From the NCBI GenBank assembly GCA_963702835.1, contig OY969762.1, positions 1,674,001 to 1,738,000 of the forward strand: DNA of 64,000 nucleotides, in the 5' to 3' direction. This DNA comes from JAFGAV01 sp041479055. Lineage in GTDB: Bacteria; Acidobacteriota; Aminicenantia; Aminicenantales; JAFGAV01. Of this stretch, positions 17,005-26,902 are shown piece by piece. The stretch's first letter is position 1. Each line of letters begins with the position of its first letter. The notes below the pieces were generated by a model. That model was given only the letters and a program-made list of their open reading frames with translations. It searched no databases and was not told the DNA's origin. Position numbers and translations under genes: made by a program.

Positions 17005-19686
17005 CTAGGTGTGTTTTCGCAGCAGGGCCTTGAAACGCGCATCATTCCACAGGGGCGCCCATTGCGGGTTGGCTCGCAGCCAGGCCGGTGAGACGAAGGA
17101 GGGAATCGAGAGCATGTGTTCGATTTCGCGAAATGCGGCGGCTTTATTACCGGTCATCGCGTAGATGACGGCGAGATCATGCATGTGCGAAAAACCGTAC
17201 AGAGCATCCTTCTCCAGGGGAAGCAGCTCCGTGGCGCGAAGACCTTCTCGCAAGGCCTCGCTCTTGCGGCCGAGGGCCGCGTAGGCGATGCCCAGCGAAC
17301 TGTGATAGCGCGGGTCATCAGGGTGCTTCGCCAGCTCGGCTTCGAGAAGCGTCCGCGCCGAGTCGAAGGCGGCCCGGGCGGCCTCGGGGTCGCTTAAAGA
17401 AAGGTTGGCGTAGCCGGCTAAGAGGGCCTTCGGCATCGCCCACATCTTCTGCCGGATCCACTCGCCGGGTGCGGCCTCGAGGCGCGCCAGGGCGTCGCGG
17501 TAGTTCCCCTCGATCATCTCTTCCCAGAACCAGGCCCACAGCCACCATTCGTGATCGCTTGAAACGAAGCCGAGCGCCGTTCGTGCTTCCCGGCACCCGC
17601 CCTTCCAGCTCCAGTAGTTGAAGGCCTTGGCCAGGAACGGCCAGGCTTGGTCGGGCGCCAGCGCGATCGCCTGATTGGCGCAGTCCAGCGCTTCAGGGTA
17701 GCGCCGGAGCCACCAATTAGTAATGGCAATCTCTTCCGTGATCCCGGAATCGCCCGGGTTGAGATCGAGTGCTTTCCGGTACCCCTCCAGGGCCTCCTGC
17801 CAGCGGCCGGTCATGCGCAGGGCCTCGGCCCTGGCGTCGAGGACCTCAGCGCTGTCAGGCTGTCTCCGGGCCGCTACATCAAACTCCTGCAGCGCGGCGC
17901 CGGCGTTGCGCTCGACCCAGAAATGGTAGAAGCCTGCGGCCAGATGGGCCTCCGGTGCGTCGGGGGCAAGACGCCGGGCCTGGTCCACGGCCTCCCGGGC
18001 CAGGGCTCGTCGCTCCTCCGACAGGTCCGCGCGGAAGTAGTAGAGCTTGGCGTGAACCTTGGCCAGCTCGGCATAAGCAAGAACAAAACGGGGATCGAGC
18101 TCGACCGCCCGGGCGAAGCTCTCCTGGGCATGCCGCCAGTTCTCTTCGGAGAAGTGAGGCTGCCCGGCGTAGTACCGGCCGCGCAGGTAGGCCTGGTAAG
18201 CCTCAAGGTTGTCGGTCGGCCGGGCGCTCAGCGTCTTCCGGCCCTCCTCGGTGAGCATGACCCCCATCCGCTCGGCGACGCTTGCGGCGATCTCCGACTG
18301 GACCGCAAAGACGTCGTCAGAATCACGATCGAAGGCCTGGGCCCACACTTGCGTGTCGTCGGCAACCCGGATGAGCTGCGGCGTGATTCTCACGCGACCC
18401 GGACCTCCGGCGCTGCGCTCCCAGCGCACGCTGCCGTCGAGCACGAAGTTCACGCCGAAGTCCTGGCCGATGTTTTTGATCGTCTTGCCTGTCCGTTCGT
18501 ACTGGCGGGCGCTCGTCCGGGAGATGACGGCCAGGCCCCGCACGGCGGCCAGCCTGCTGGTGATCTCTTCGGTCATGCCGCCGGCAAAGTAGGCGTCATC
18601 GGGCCGGCCGAGGTTTTCGAAGGGCAACACCACGATCTTCGGCGGCAGAGCCGCCGTGCGGCTCGCCAGCCGCGTCAAGAAGAAGACGGCCAGTGCGGCG
18701 AGGACGAGCACCCCAGCGCCCGCGGCCAGCCACTCCCAACCAGGCCGGGAGGGGGCGGCCGCGGCAATTCGAGTTGGGGGAGAAGTGCGCGTTGGAGAGG
18801 TCAAGGCGGCCTTCGACACGACCAGCCCGCGCAATTCGTCGAGCTCGTTTCTGAGGTCGGTCGCGGTCTGGAAGCGGAGCCCGACGTCCTTCTGAAGGCA
18901 GCGCGAAACGATGCGGCCCAAATCGCCGGGGAGGTCCGGCCGCCGCTCGGAAAGAGAGGCCGGTGAGTCTCGCAGGATGGAGGACGCCAGCGAGGCCCAG
19001 CTGTCCCCCGAAAACGGCCGCTGCCCGGTTGCCATCTCGTAAAGGATGATGCCCAGCGAGAAGAGGTCGGAGCGGGGGTCCAGCGGCCTGCCCTCGATCT
19101 GCTCCGGGGACATGTAGGGCACTGTCCCGAGTATCTGCCTCTCCCGGGTCAGCGTCTCGCTCTGGAACAGAGGTTGGGGCTGCCCGTCGTCCGAACCGGC
19201 CTGCTCGCGCCTCAGCTTGGCCAGGCCGAAGTCGAGGATCTTCAGGCGTCCATCTTCGCCGACCATGATGTTGGCCGGCTTGAGATCCCGATGGGTGACA
19301 CCCTGCCGGTGGGCCGCTGCCAGGGCCTCGGCCATTTGCACGGCGAGGCCGAGGAGTTTCTCGGCAGGCAGTCCGCCGCTGGGGATCACCTCGGATAGCG
19401 GTCGGCCGCGGACGAGCTCCATGGCGATGAAGTGGACGCCGTCGATCTCCTCGACCGAGTAAACGGTGACGATGTTGGGGTGTTCGATGGCCGCCAGGGC
19501 CAGCGCTTCTTGCTCGAAGCGCCGCAGCCGTTCGGCGTCTCCAGCCATCTCCGGCGGCAGGACCTTGACGGCCAGGTCCCGTTGCAGCCGCATGTCTCTG
19601 GCGCGGTAGACTTCCCCCATCCCCCCCGCGCCGATCAGGGAAACGATTTCATACGGTCCAAGACGAGTGGAGGGAGCTAAAGGCAT
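17005..19686 (-). CDS. Membrane Ser/Thr protein kinase with TolB-like and TPR domains (last gene of kinase/tricorn block)
   Basis: An 893-residue receptor-like kinase. The N-terminal kinase domain has glycine loop IGAGGMGEVY, lysine of VKVLPPE at about 41, HRDLKPAN from about 132 and DFG at about 152-154. It lacks the zinc ribbon found in the other kinases here. A proline/threonine-rich juxtamembrane stretch leads to one transmembrane helix (WLAAGAGVLVLAALAVFFL, roughly residues 320-340). The outer half has a FlgO/TolB-N-like region (IVVLPFENLGRPDDAYFAGG and LDGSVRWERS) and at least six TPR motifs. The topology is kinase inside and TPR domain in the periplasm. It is 80 bases downstream of the tricorn gene on the same strand, so co-transcription is likely. 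Confidence 0.9.
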   Translation of the reverse strand: MPLAPSTRLGPYEIVSLIGAGGMGEVYRARDMRLQRDLAVKVLPPEMAGDAERLRRFEQEALALAAIEHPNIVTVYSVEEIDGVHFIAMELVRGRPLSEVIPSGGLPAEKLLGLAVQMAEALAAAHRQGVTHRDLKPANIMVGEDGRLKILDFGLAKLRREQAGSDDGQPQPLFQSETLTRERQILGTVPYMSPEQIEGRPLDPRSDLFSLGIILYEMATGQRPFSGDSWASLASSILRDSPASLSERRPDLPGDLGRIVSRCLQKDVGLRFQTATDLRNELDELRGLVVSKAALTSPTRTSPPTRIAAAAPSRPGWEWLAAGAGVLVLAALAVFFLTRLASRTAALPPKIVVLPFENLGRPDDAYFAGGMTEEITSRLAAVRGLAVISRTSARQYERTGKTIKNIGQDFGVNFVLDGSVRWERSAGGPGRVRITPQLIRVADDTQVWAQAFDRDSDDVFAVQSEIAASVAERMGVMLTEEGRKTLSARPTDNLEAYQAYLRGRYYAGQPHFSEENWRHAQESFARAVELDPRFVLAYAELAKVHAKLYYFRADLSEERRALAREAVDQARRLAPDAPEAHLAAGFYHFWVERNAGAALQEFDVAARRQPDSAEVLDARAEALRMTGRWQEALEGYRKALDLNPGDSGITEEIAITNWWLRRYPEALDCANQAIALAPDQAWPFLAKAFNYWSWKGGCREARTALGFVSSDHEWWLWAWFWEEMIEGNYRDALARLEAAPGEWIRQKMWAMPKALLAGYANLSLSDPEAARAAFDSARTLLEAELAKHPDDPRYHSSLGIAYAALGRKSEALREGLRATELLPLEKDALYGFSHMHDLAVIYAMTGNKAAAFREIEHMLSIPSFVSPAWLRANPQWAPLWNDARFKALLRKHT

Positions 19687-19766
19687 AGCTGATGATTCCC
19701 TGACAATTCTACCACATCAGTAAGACCTATCGCGCCGGCCGGCCGGCGGGGTACACTGACCTTGCC

Positions 19767-22700
19767 CTATTTCTGCACCTTGACCGGATAGGCCGGCCGC
19801 TGCGGCCGGGCGGGGGGCGCCGCCGGCAGCTGCTTCATGATGATCTCGATGGCCTTCTCCAGCTGCGGATCATGGCCCTGCAGCACTTCGACCGGCCACT
19901 GCTCGACCTCGACGTCGGGGGGCACGCCCTCGTTCTCCACCACCCAGCCCGTTTCCGTCCAGATGGCCAGGTTGGGCGCCGTCACCGACCCGCCGTCCAT
20001 GAGCGCCGGGAAGCCGAGAATGCCGACCAGCCCGCCCCAGGTCCGCTTGCCCACCAGCGTGCCCAGCTTGAATTTGCGGAACATCCAGGGCAGCAGGTCG
20101 CCGCCGGAGCCGGCCGTCTCATCGATGATCATCACCTTGGGCCCCTGGATGGAGGCGCCGGGCGACTTGATGTCCTGCCCGTAGCGGGTGGCCCACCAGG
20201 CGATGAACGGCCGGCGCAGAATGTCGATGTAATAATCGGCCAGCGAGCCGCCGCCGTTGAAGCGCTCATCGACGATAATCGCTTCCTTGTCGGCCTGCGG
20301 GAAGAAGTAGCGCTTGAAGTAAGCGTGGCCGAGGGTCGAGGTATCGGGCACATAGACATAGGCCACCCGCCCGTTGGTGGCCGCCTGCACCTTGCGGATG
20401 TTCGACTCCACCCAGTCGCGGTTGCGCAGGGCGGTTTCGCTGGCCAGGGGAACGACCGCGACGGTGCGGGCGCCGCTGCCGTCGGGGTTGGGGCCGACCG
20501 TGATCTCGACGATCTTGCCGCTGCTGTTTTCGAACGGGCTGTAAACGCTGACCGGGGGCTTCAGGTCGACGCCGTTCGCCGCCAGCAGGTATTCGCCCTC
20601 GCGGACGTTGACGCCCGGCTCGGTCAGGGGCGACTTGAGCTCCGGGTTCCAGTTGAGGCCGCCGTAGATTTTCTTGAAGCGGTAGCGGCCGTTTTCGATG
20701 GCGTAATCGGCGCCCAGCAGTCCGCCGGGGACGGCCTTGGCCAGGTCGCCGAAATCACCGCCCCCGCTGTAGGAGTGGCCGACCACCAGCTCGCTGCACA
20801 GCCACTGGATCAGCCGGTTCAAATCCTCGCGGCAGGATAGGTCGGGCAGGAAGGCGGCATACTTGTCCCACATGGCCTTCCAATCGGCGCCGTGCATGTT
20901 GGGGGCATAGAAGTAGTCGCGGTTGATGCGCCAGACCTCGCGGAGGATCTGCGGCCATTCCCGGGCCGGGTCGATGGCGACCTCCATGGCCTCGGTGTTG
21001 AGCAGGCCCTTGCCCGGCTCGATCTTGCCGGCCAGACCGGCGATGGCAAACTTGCCGCCGGAGGAGTAGAGCAGCTTGGCCTTGTCGGCCGAGATCAGGC
21101 ACTGCCGGATTTTCTCGCCGATCACCTCGTCCTTGCGCTTGCCCAGGTCGTACTTATGCAACTTGCCTTCGCCGCTGGGGTCCCTGTCCAGGTAGTAGAA
21201 CTCGTTTTCCTTGCCGGCCAGCAGGTTGCTGTAACTCCCGGAGGGGAGGCCTATGGCCAGGATGCGATAATTCAGCCCGTCGAAATCGACCGTGACGCTG
21301 GGTTTGGCCGGTTTCTCCGGCTCTTTCTTCTCGGAGACGGCTTTTTCCTTTTCCGCCGACTTAGGGGCCTCCTTGGTGGCGGCCGGTTTTTCTTCGTCGC
21401 TCTCCTTGGCCAGGGGCGAAGGCGTGTCCTTGCCCAGGACGGCCAGATAAACCGTATTGGTCTCGCGCATGTCGCGGCTGGAGAGGTCGAACCATTGCTT
21501 GACCGGCCCGGCGTCGGTGGAGGCGAAGAAGTAGAGATATTTGCCGCCGGAGTCGAACACCGGCTCGCTGACTTCGCTCAGGCCGTCGGTGACGGCCAGG
21601 GATTGCTCTTTTTCCAGCGAATAGAGATAGACCGTCTGGAAATAGGTGGTGGTGTTCAGAGTGTAGGCGATCCAGCGGGAGTCGGGCGACCAGGAAGGGC
21701 CGAGGCTGACCATCCCGGCCGGGGTGTAGATCTTTTCCGAGGCGATTTTTTTCACTGCCCCGCTCGGCACATCAAGCCAGTAGAGGGTGAGCGAATTGTC
21801 GCGGAAAGCGATCTTCTGGCTGTCGGGCGACCATTGCGGCGCCTCGTAGAAGCCGGCGCCCGGAAGCTTGAAGTTTTTCACAGCGCCTTTGCCGTCCTGG
21901 CCGCGGATGTGCAGCGCATATTCTCCCGACTCGTCGGAAAAATAGACGATCTGCCGGCCGTCGGGCGACCAGACCGGGGAGCGCTCGTGGACCGCCGGGG
22001 AGTTGGTCAGGTTGCGGGGATCGCCCTTTTCCGCGGGCAGGGTAATGATTTCGCCGCGGAACTCGAAGACGGCGCGGGCCCCGCTGGGGGATAGGTCAGC
22101 ATTGCGAATGAAGCGGTCCCCTTTGGCGTAGCGCGGCCGCAGGCCGATCAGGTCGGCGGCCAGGCCCAGCTTCAGCCGCCGAACACCGCCCTCGGCCAGG
22201 TCGAGGAGGTGCAAATAGCCGGCCTGTTCGAGGATGATTTTACCCGCTGCGGCGGAGGCGCTCTGCACCGGAAAATCTGCAAAGCGGGTGAGCTGGGCGA
22301 TCTGCCGGGTATGGGTGTCGTAGGAAAAAATATTGAATTCACCGTTGCGGTCAGAGCGGAAGTAAACCTTGTCCCCTATCCACATCGGGTCGGTGTCGTT
22401 GCAGCGGCCCTCCGGCTGAGGGATCTTCTCCACTGCCCGGTCGGCGAAGTTATAGAGCCAGATGAACGACACGGTGCCGCCGCGGTAGTGCTTCCACTGG
22501 GCGAAGCGGGGGGCGATGGGGTTGTAGGCCAGGCGCTTGCCGTCGGGCGAAAAAGCGGCGGTGAAGGCGTTGGGCACCGCCACCAGCTCCGGGAAGCCCC
22601 CCCCACCGGCACGGTGAACAGCTGAGTGTAGCGGTTGGTGTACACCTGGCGGGCCGAGGAGAAAAGCACCGCTCGGCCGTCGGGCGTAAAGCCGCGGACC

Positions 22701-23041
22701 AGGTCCGGCCCGGGGTGCCAGGTCAGCCGGCGCGGGAGGCCGCCCTCGGCCGGGACGACATAGACATCGGTGTTGCCGTCGTACTGGCCGGAAAAGGCGA
22801 TCAGCCTGCCGTCCGGAGAAAAACAGGGGTTGGTCTCGTAGCCCGGCGACACGGTCAGGCGGCGGATGTTTTTCCCGTCGAGGCCGGCCACCCACAGGTC
22901 GTTGGCATAGGAAAAGCAGATATGGTCGCGGGAGATGGCCGGCTGCGTCAGCATACATGTGTCGGCGGTGTTGGGCCCGGCGGCGGGCAGCAGAATGAAG
23001 GCCGACAGCAGAATTGCGGAAATCAGAAAAATCCTCTTCAT
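19767..23041 (-). CDS. Tricorn-type protease (S41), interrupted by a frameshift at a G8 run
   Basis: The gene starts at ATG 23041 (ribosome site GGAGAGGAGGAT) with a signal peptide MKRIFLISAILLSAFILLPA. It then reads WD40/TolB-like propeller blades (DGKNIRRLTVSPGYETNPCF, SPDGRLIAFSGQYDG). At the run of eight G on the minus strand (22597-22604) the frame is lost after TVPVGG. It resumes in another frame as GFPELVAVPN and continues to the stop at 19767. The rest has a second propeller, a Lys/Glu/Pro-rich insert, a PDZ-like domain (EGEYLLAANGVDL) and a C-terminal S41 domain with serine nucleophile in ETAGSGGDLLPW. Tricorn proteases degrade peptides of medium length. The signal peptide places this one outside the cytoplasm. 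Restoring one G gives about 1,090 residues. Confidence 0.85.
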
Positions 23042-23123
23042 CTTATCCTCCTCTCCGCAGGGGGTGGGTGGCCGAGTGCCCCTGTTATTAAGTTTTGATG
23101 ATATTCCCGACTCTAAATCGGTG

Positions 23124-26100
23124 TCAAGAATGAGGCAGCCCGGCCAGCCTTTTTTGGGCCTCCTCGACTTCGGGCTGGCCCGGGTCGGCGTCCTTCCAGA
23201 GGTCGAGGAATTTGCGGTAGTTATCGCGGGCGCGCGCCTTGTCCCCCTGCTGTTCGGCGATCTTCCCCAGCATGTAATATGCCCTGACGTAATTATCCTC
23301 ATTGCCAAGCCGGCCGGTCGTAAGCAGCGTGATCTTTTCGTATTCTTTGCGGGCTTTGTCCAGCTCTCCTGATTCGTAGAGGGCCCGGGCCAGGGCATCA
23401 ATGAACCTGGCGTGCACGAAAGCATCCACACCACCATAATTTTCGAAATCTAGCCGGCCGCATGCTCTACCAAAGAGATCCGCGGCCTGACGATAGTTCT
23501 TCTTCCCAAGCTCGATCAGTCCGAGGATGTATTCATAATCCCGCAGTTCCTTGGTGTTGATGCCCTTCTCGATCAAAAATCTTAGCTCTTCGGCCGTCTT
23601 TTTGGCTTCATCAAAGGATTTCATTTCTGCTTGCAATATCCCTTTGTATGAAATATCCGCCTTCTGCTGGCTCGGCAAATAGGACAGGACGGATTCGCCG
23701 GTTGATTTTCGAAACTCGGCGGAGAGCCTCAGATACTGACCAAACGCCTGATAGGCGTCTTCATAACGATCCGCTATAGATAACGCACTCGCCAATCCCC
23801 TATATGCGTCTCTTTCCTTTTCTTTGTTCCCTTTCGATTCCTCCAGGCTCTGCCGGCTCAGGTTGATGTTCTTATTGAATTGTCCGCGAATCATCATCAG
23901 AGGAAGCGCATCACTGCCCAGGATTTTCTCCGCTCCGGCGAGATCGTCTTTGCAGAGAAGGACATAGCCCATGATATACTTCAATGTTGGGTCAAGGAGA
24001 TAGGCTTTTTCCGCTTCGGCAGCAGCAAGGTCGAACTGCCTCCGGCAAAGGTAGTTGCAACCTAACGTAAAGTGAATTTGAGCACTATCCTCGACGTCCT
24101 TGAGGAAGGACCGGCAGACATCCTCCGCTTTCTGATAGAACCCTTTGACCATATAGTAGGCGGCGAGGCTAGTGACCTGGTCTGCCGTTTTTTCGTTGTT
24201 GACAACGAATTCCTGGTGTTCGATGGCTTTGTCAAGATTACCCGCATAGAAATAACTTGCGCCCAGCCAGCTATTTCCCAGCATATGGCCGGGGTAGATC
24301 TTCACTAATCTTTCTAAGACCTCGATGGCTTTCGCATAATTTTCCTCCCCAACCGCTAGCCAGATGGCTTCGATGAGCAACCGCTCATTTTCAGGAAGAC
24401 GGTCGCTCACATCAATGGCCTTCTTGTAAGAATTTCGCGCCTCAGCTACATGCCCAAGCATCTGGTGTGCAACGCCCATGGACCTATAAGCCATAGCGAA
24501 TTCAGGGTCTATTTCCACCGCTTTCTCCATATAGGCGATGGATTTTTCGTTTTCCATATTCTCTTGGAGTCTCCGGCCTTCGATATAATATTTGAAAGCT
24601 TCGGGAGAGGACGTTGTTATTTTGCCTGCTTCTTTTTCGACTTCGCCGGCAATCTGAGCCGCAGTGAGGTTGAGCCCTTCCTTCACTTGACGCGTCAGCT
24701 CGTCCACCTTGGGGATGATGTCTTTCTCGTCACGGGCCTCGAGGCGAAGGGCACTCGCACTTTCCCCTGCGCCGGGTTTCTGGAGGCTGGCCGTGATGAT
24801 GAAACTCTCACCGGCTTTGATGAAGTTGCCCCTCAGGACATGGGTGGCCCGGGTTTGGGCGGCGATCTTTTCGATGTCCTCGGAGGAATATTTTCGGGCT
24901 TCGGCTAGGCCGAGTCGCTTGAGGATCGTGTACATCTCGTCGCCGGAAATGACCCGAATGTATCTTGACTGGGAAAGGTCGGCGATGAGCAGTTCGGCCA
25001 GGGCATCGCGCCAGTTATCAAGTTTCGGGTCTCCTGATTTGTTCTCGAAATAGAGAACGGCGAGAGTGGGCCGGCCGGAGGCGGAAAGCGAAGGTGCGAG
25101 TTTCTTTGAGGGGAGAAGGCGCCAAAGGAGGACGCCGGCAGCAATAAGAACCAGGAAAACGATGCCGGGAACTATAAGCCTCTTTGGGCTGAACTTCAGG
25201 GTAATCTCGCGTGAGGTGACCGGCTTGCTCTCAGGAACAATGCGCTCTTTCGTGGGGATGCCTTTTTCGATCTTTTCCAGCTCGGAATGCAATTCGCCGG
25301 CAGTTTGGTATCTTTTGTCTTTGTCCTTCGCCAGGCACTTAAGAATGACGCTGCTTAAATCGTCAGGAATTCCGGGGTTTAGTTGTTTGGGGTCTTTGGG
25401 CGTCTCACCCTTGTGCTTCATGGCGATGCTGAGCGCGGTCCCGCCTTCAAACGGCACCCGGCCCGTCGCCATCTCGTAGAGGATGACCCCAAGTGAGTAG
25501 ATATCCGACCTTGCGTCCACGTCTTTCGCTTCGGCCTGCTCTGGACTCATATACTCAGGCGTCCCGATCATCGTGCTCGCGCCGGTGATGCCTTTTTCCT
25601 TGAGCGACCGGGCGATCCCGAAGTCCATGATCTTGGCGTTCCCGCCCTTATCGATCATGATGTTCTGCGGCTTCAGGTCCCGATGGATAATTCCGAGGGA
25701 ATGCGCTTCGCTCAAACCGTCGCACACTTGCTTTCCGATGCTCAAGACCGTTCCCATGTTCAGGCTGCCGGTCATCTGGATGACGCTCTTGAGGTCTTCG
25801 CCGCGAACGTATTCCATGGTGATGAAATGGGCGCCTTCGGCCTCGCCCAGGTCGTACATCTTGCAGATGTTCCTCTGGGCGACCTTCCGGGCCAGGCGGA
25901 GCTCGTTGCCGAACCGCTCCAGGGTTTCCCGGTCGGAGGCGATCTCGGGCTTGATCAGCTTGAGGGCAACCTTTTCCTTGATCTTGGTGTCGAAGACTTT
26001 GTAGACCCGGCCCATCCCGCCTTCGCCGAGCTCTTCGATGATCTGGTAGCGGTCGGCAAAGGTCGAGCCTGTGGTCAGCTCTTTGATGGGAGTCTGGAAG

Positions 26101-26216
26101 GTGTGGGTGCCGGATCCCCCTCGTCCGGAGCCGGGAGCGGGAGTGAAGCTTGCCCCGCACTCCGCGCAAAACCGGGCTGTGGGGGAATTGTCAGAATGAC
26201 ACTTGGGACATTTCAT
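23124..26216 (-). CDS. Zinc-ribbon membrane Ser/Thr kinase with periplasmic TPR domain
   Basis: A 1,030-residue receptor kinase. It has a zinc ribbon (CPKCHS and CAECG, residues 3-21), then a kinase domain with GEGGMG, VALKLI, HRDLKPQN, DFG and an activation-loop SLKEKGITGASTMIGTPEY. One transmembrane helix follows (LIVPGIVFLVLIAAGVLLW, about residue 350). The outer part has a TolB-like region (TLAVLYFENKSGDPKLDNW, LRGNFIKAGESFIITASL) and a long run of TPR repeats. It ends FLDLWKDADPGQPEVEEAQ, nearly the same as the end of the adjacent kinase. Its start overlaps the previous gene's stop in ATGA, so translation is probably coupled. It is followed after 82 bases by the tricorn gene. Confidence 0.9.
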   Translation of the reverse strand: MKCPKCHSDNSPTARFCAECGASFTPAPGSGRGGSGTHTFQTPIKELTTGSTFADRYQIIEELGEGGMGRVYKVFDTKIKEKVALKLIKPEIASDRETLERFGNELRLARKVAQRNICKMYDLGEAEGAHFITMEYVRGEDLKSVIQMTGSLNMGTVLSIGKQVCDGLSEAHSLGIIHRDLKPQNIMIDKGGNAKIMDFGIARSLKEKGITGASTMIGTPEYMSPEQAEAKDVDARSDIYSLGVILYEMATGRVPFEGGTALSIAMKHKGETPKDPKQLNPGIPDDLSSVILKCLAKDKDKRYQTAGELHSELEKIEKGIPTKERIVPESKPVTSREITLKFSPKRLIVPGIVFLVLIAAGVLLWRLLPSKKLAPSLSASGRPTLAVLYFENKSGDPKLDNWRDALAELLIADLSQSRYIRVISGDEMYTILKRLGLAEARKYSSEDIEKIAAQTRATHVLRGNFIKAGESFIITASLQKPGAGESASALRLEARDEKDIIPKVDELTRQVKEGLNLTAAQIAGEVEKEAGKITTSSPEAFKYYIEGRRLQENMENEKSIAYMEKAVEIDPEFAMAYRSMGVAHQMLGHVAEARNSYKKAIDVSDRLPENERLLIEAIWLAVGEENYAKAIEVLERLVKIYPGHMLGNSWLGASYFYAGNLDKAIEHQEFVVNNEKTADQVTSLAAYYMVKGFYQKAEDVCRSFLKDVEDSAQIHFTLGCNYLCRRQFDLAAAEAEKAYLLDPTLKYIMGYVLLCKDDLAGAEKILGSDALPLMMIRGQFNKNINLSRQSLEESKGNKEKERDAYRGLASALSIADRYEDAYQAFGQYLRLSAEFRKSTGESVLSYLPSQQKADISYKGILQAEMKSFDEAKKTAEELRFLIEKGINTKELRDYEYILGLIELGKKNYRQAADLFGRACGRLDFENYGGVDAFVHARFIDALARALYESGELDKARKEYEKITLLTTGRLGNEDNYVRAYYMLGKIAEQQGDKARARDNYRKFLDLWKDADPGQPEVEEAQKRLAGLPHS

Positions 26217-26902
26217 CTTAGCCTATCCAATCGCTGGCGGGCGTCAGCGACCTCGGGCTGGCCCGGGTCAGCGTCTTTCCAAAGGTCGAGGAATTTGCGG
26301 TAGTTCTCGACGGCCTTGGCCTTCAGGCCTTTGGCCTCATACAACCCGGCCAGCCTGAAATAATACTTGGGATGGATGAGGAAATGCTCAGCGCTCTTCG
26401 GGTCGAAAGTCGTCAGGCGCTCGTACTCAGCGATGGCCTTGTCCAGGTCGCCGTTCTGCTGGTAGGCCCGGGCCAGGACATCTTTCAAGAAGGGCATATT
26501 ATAACCAATCAGCGTAGAAGTGTTCCACAGCTTAGGACAACGGAGAGGCGGGGTTTTTTCAAGAAGGGAAATCGCCTCGCCCTGTTTCCGCTCTGCCAGC
26601 AAGATCTCGCCTCTGAGGAAGTTGCCCCAATAAGGCGGTTCTGTTTTAACGAATCCAAATGAAGTATATTTTTTCCATCGGGATTTTGCGGAGTCGATCC
26701 GGCCTTGCCTTAGATCTATAAGTCCTAGTTGAAAACAGGCCCAGCTCTCTAGCGATTCTCTGGCTGACTGAGGGGCTTCCGGATATAATCGGGAGAACGC
26801 TTCGACCGTGTTCTGGAAATACTTGCGGCTGAGCTCGAGCTCTCCTGCCTCATTATAAAGATAAGCTTTTAGGACATTAGTTTCCTGCTTAAGATCCCTC
26901 AT
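26213..26902 (-). CDS. TPR-repeat C-terminal part of the upstream kinase, in a shifted frame
   Basis: The frame encodes 229 residues of TPR helices (NEAGELELSRKYF, LARAYQQNGDLDKAIAEY). It ends FLDLWKDADPGQPEVADARQ, almost identical to the C-terminus of the neighbouring 1,030-residue kinase. It overlaps the end of the 819-residue kinase frame by 14 bases, and its start has no ribosome site. The simplest reading is that both frames are one kinase gene of about 1,040 residues split by a one- or two-base indel around 26889-26902. Independent translation as a TPR partner by stop-start coupling is the alternative. Confidence 0.7.
   Translation of the reverse strand: MRDLKQETNVLKAYLYNEAGELELSRKYFQNTVEAFSRLYPEAPQSARESLESWACFQLGLIDLRQGRIDSAKSRWKKYTSFGFVKTEPPYWGNFLRGEILLAERKQGEAISLLEKTPPLRCPKLWNTSTLIGYNMPFLKDVLARAYQQNGDLDKAIAEYERLTTFDPKSAEHFLIHPKYYFRLAGLYEAKGLKAKAVENYRKFLDLWKDADPGQPEVADARQRLDRLR

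Noticed and set aside
22376..23437. A 353-residue minus-strand frame that starts inside the kinase gene
   Set aside because: Its useful part is the tricorn N-terminus starting at 23041; the upstream residues are an off-frame reading of the kinase end.
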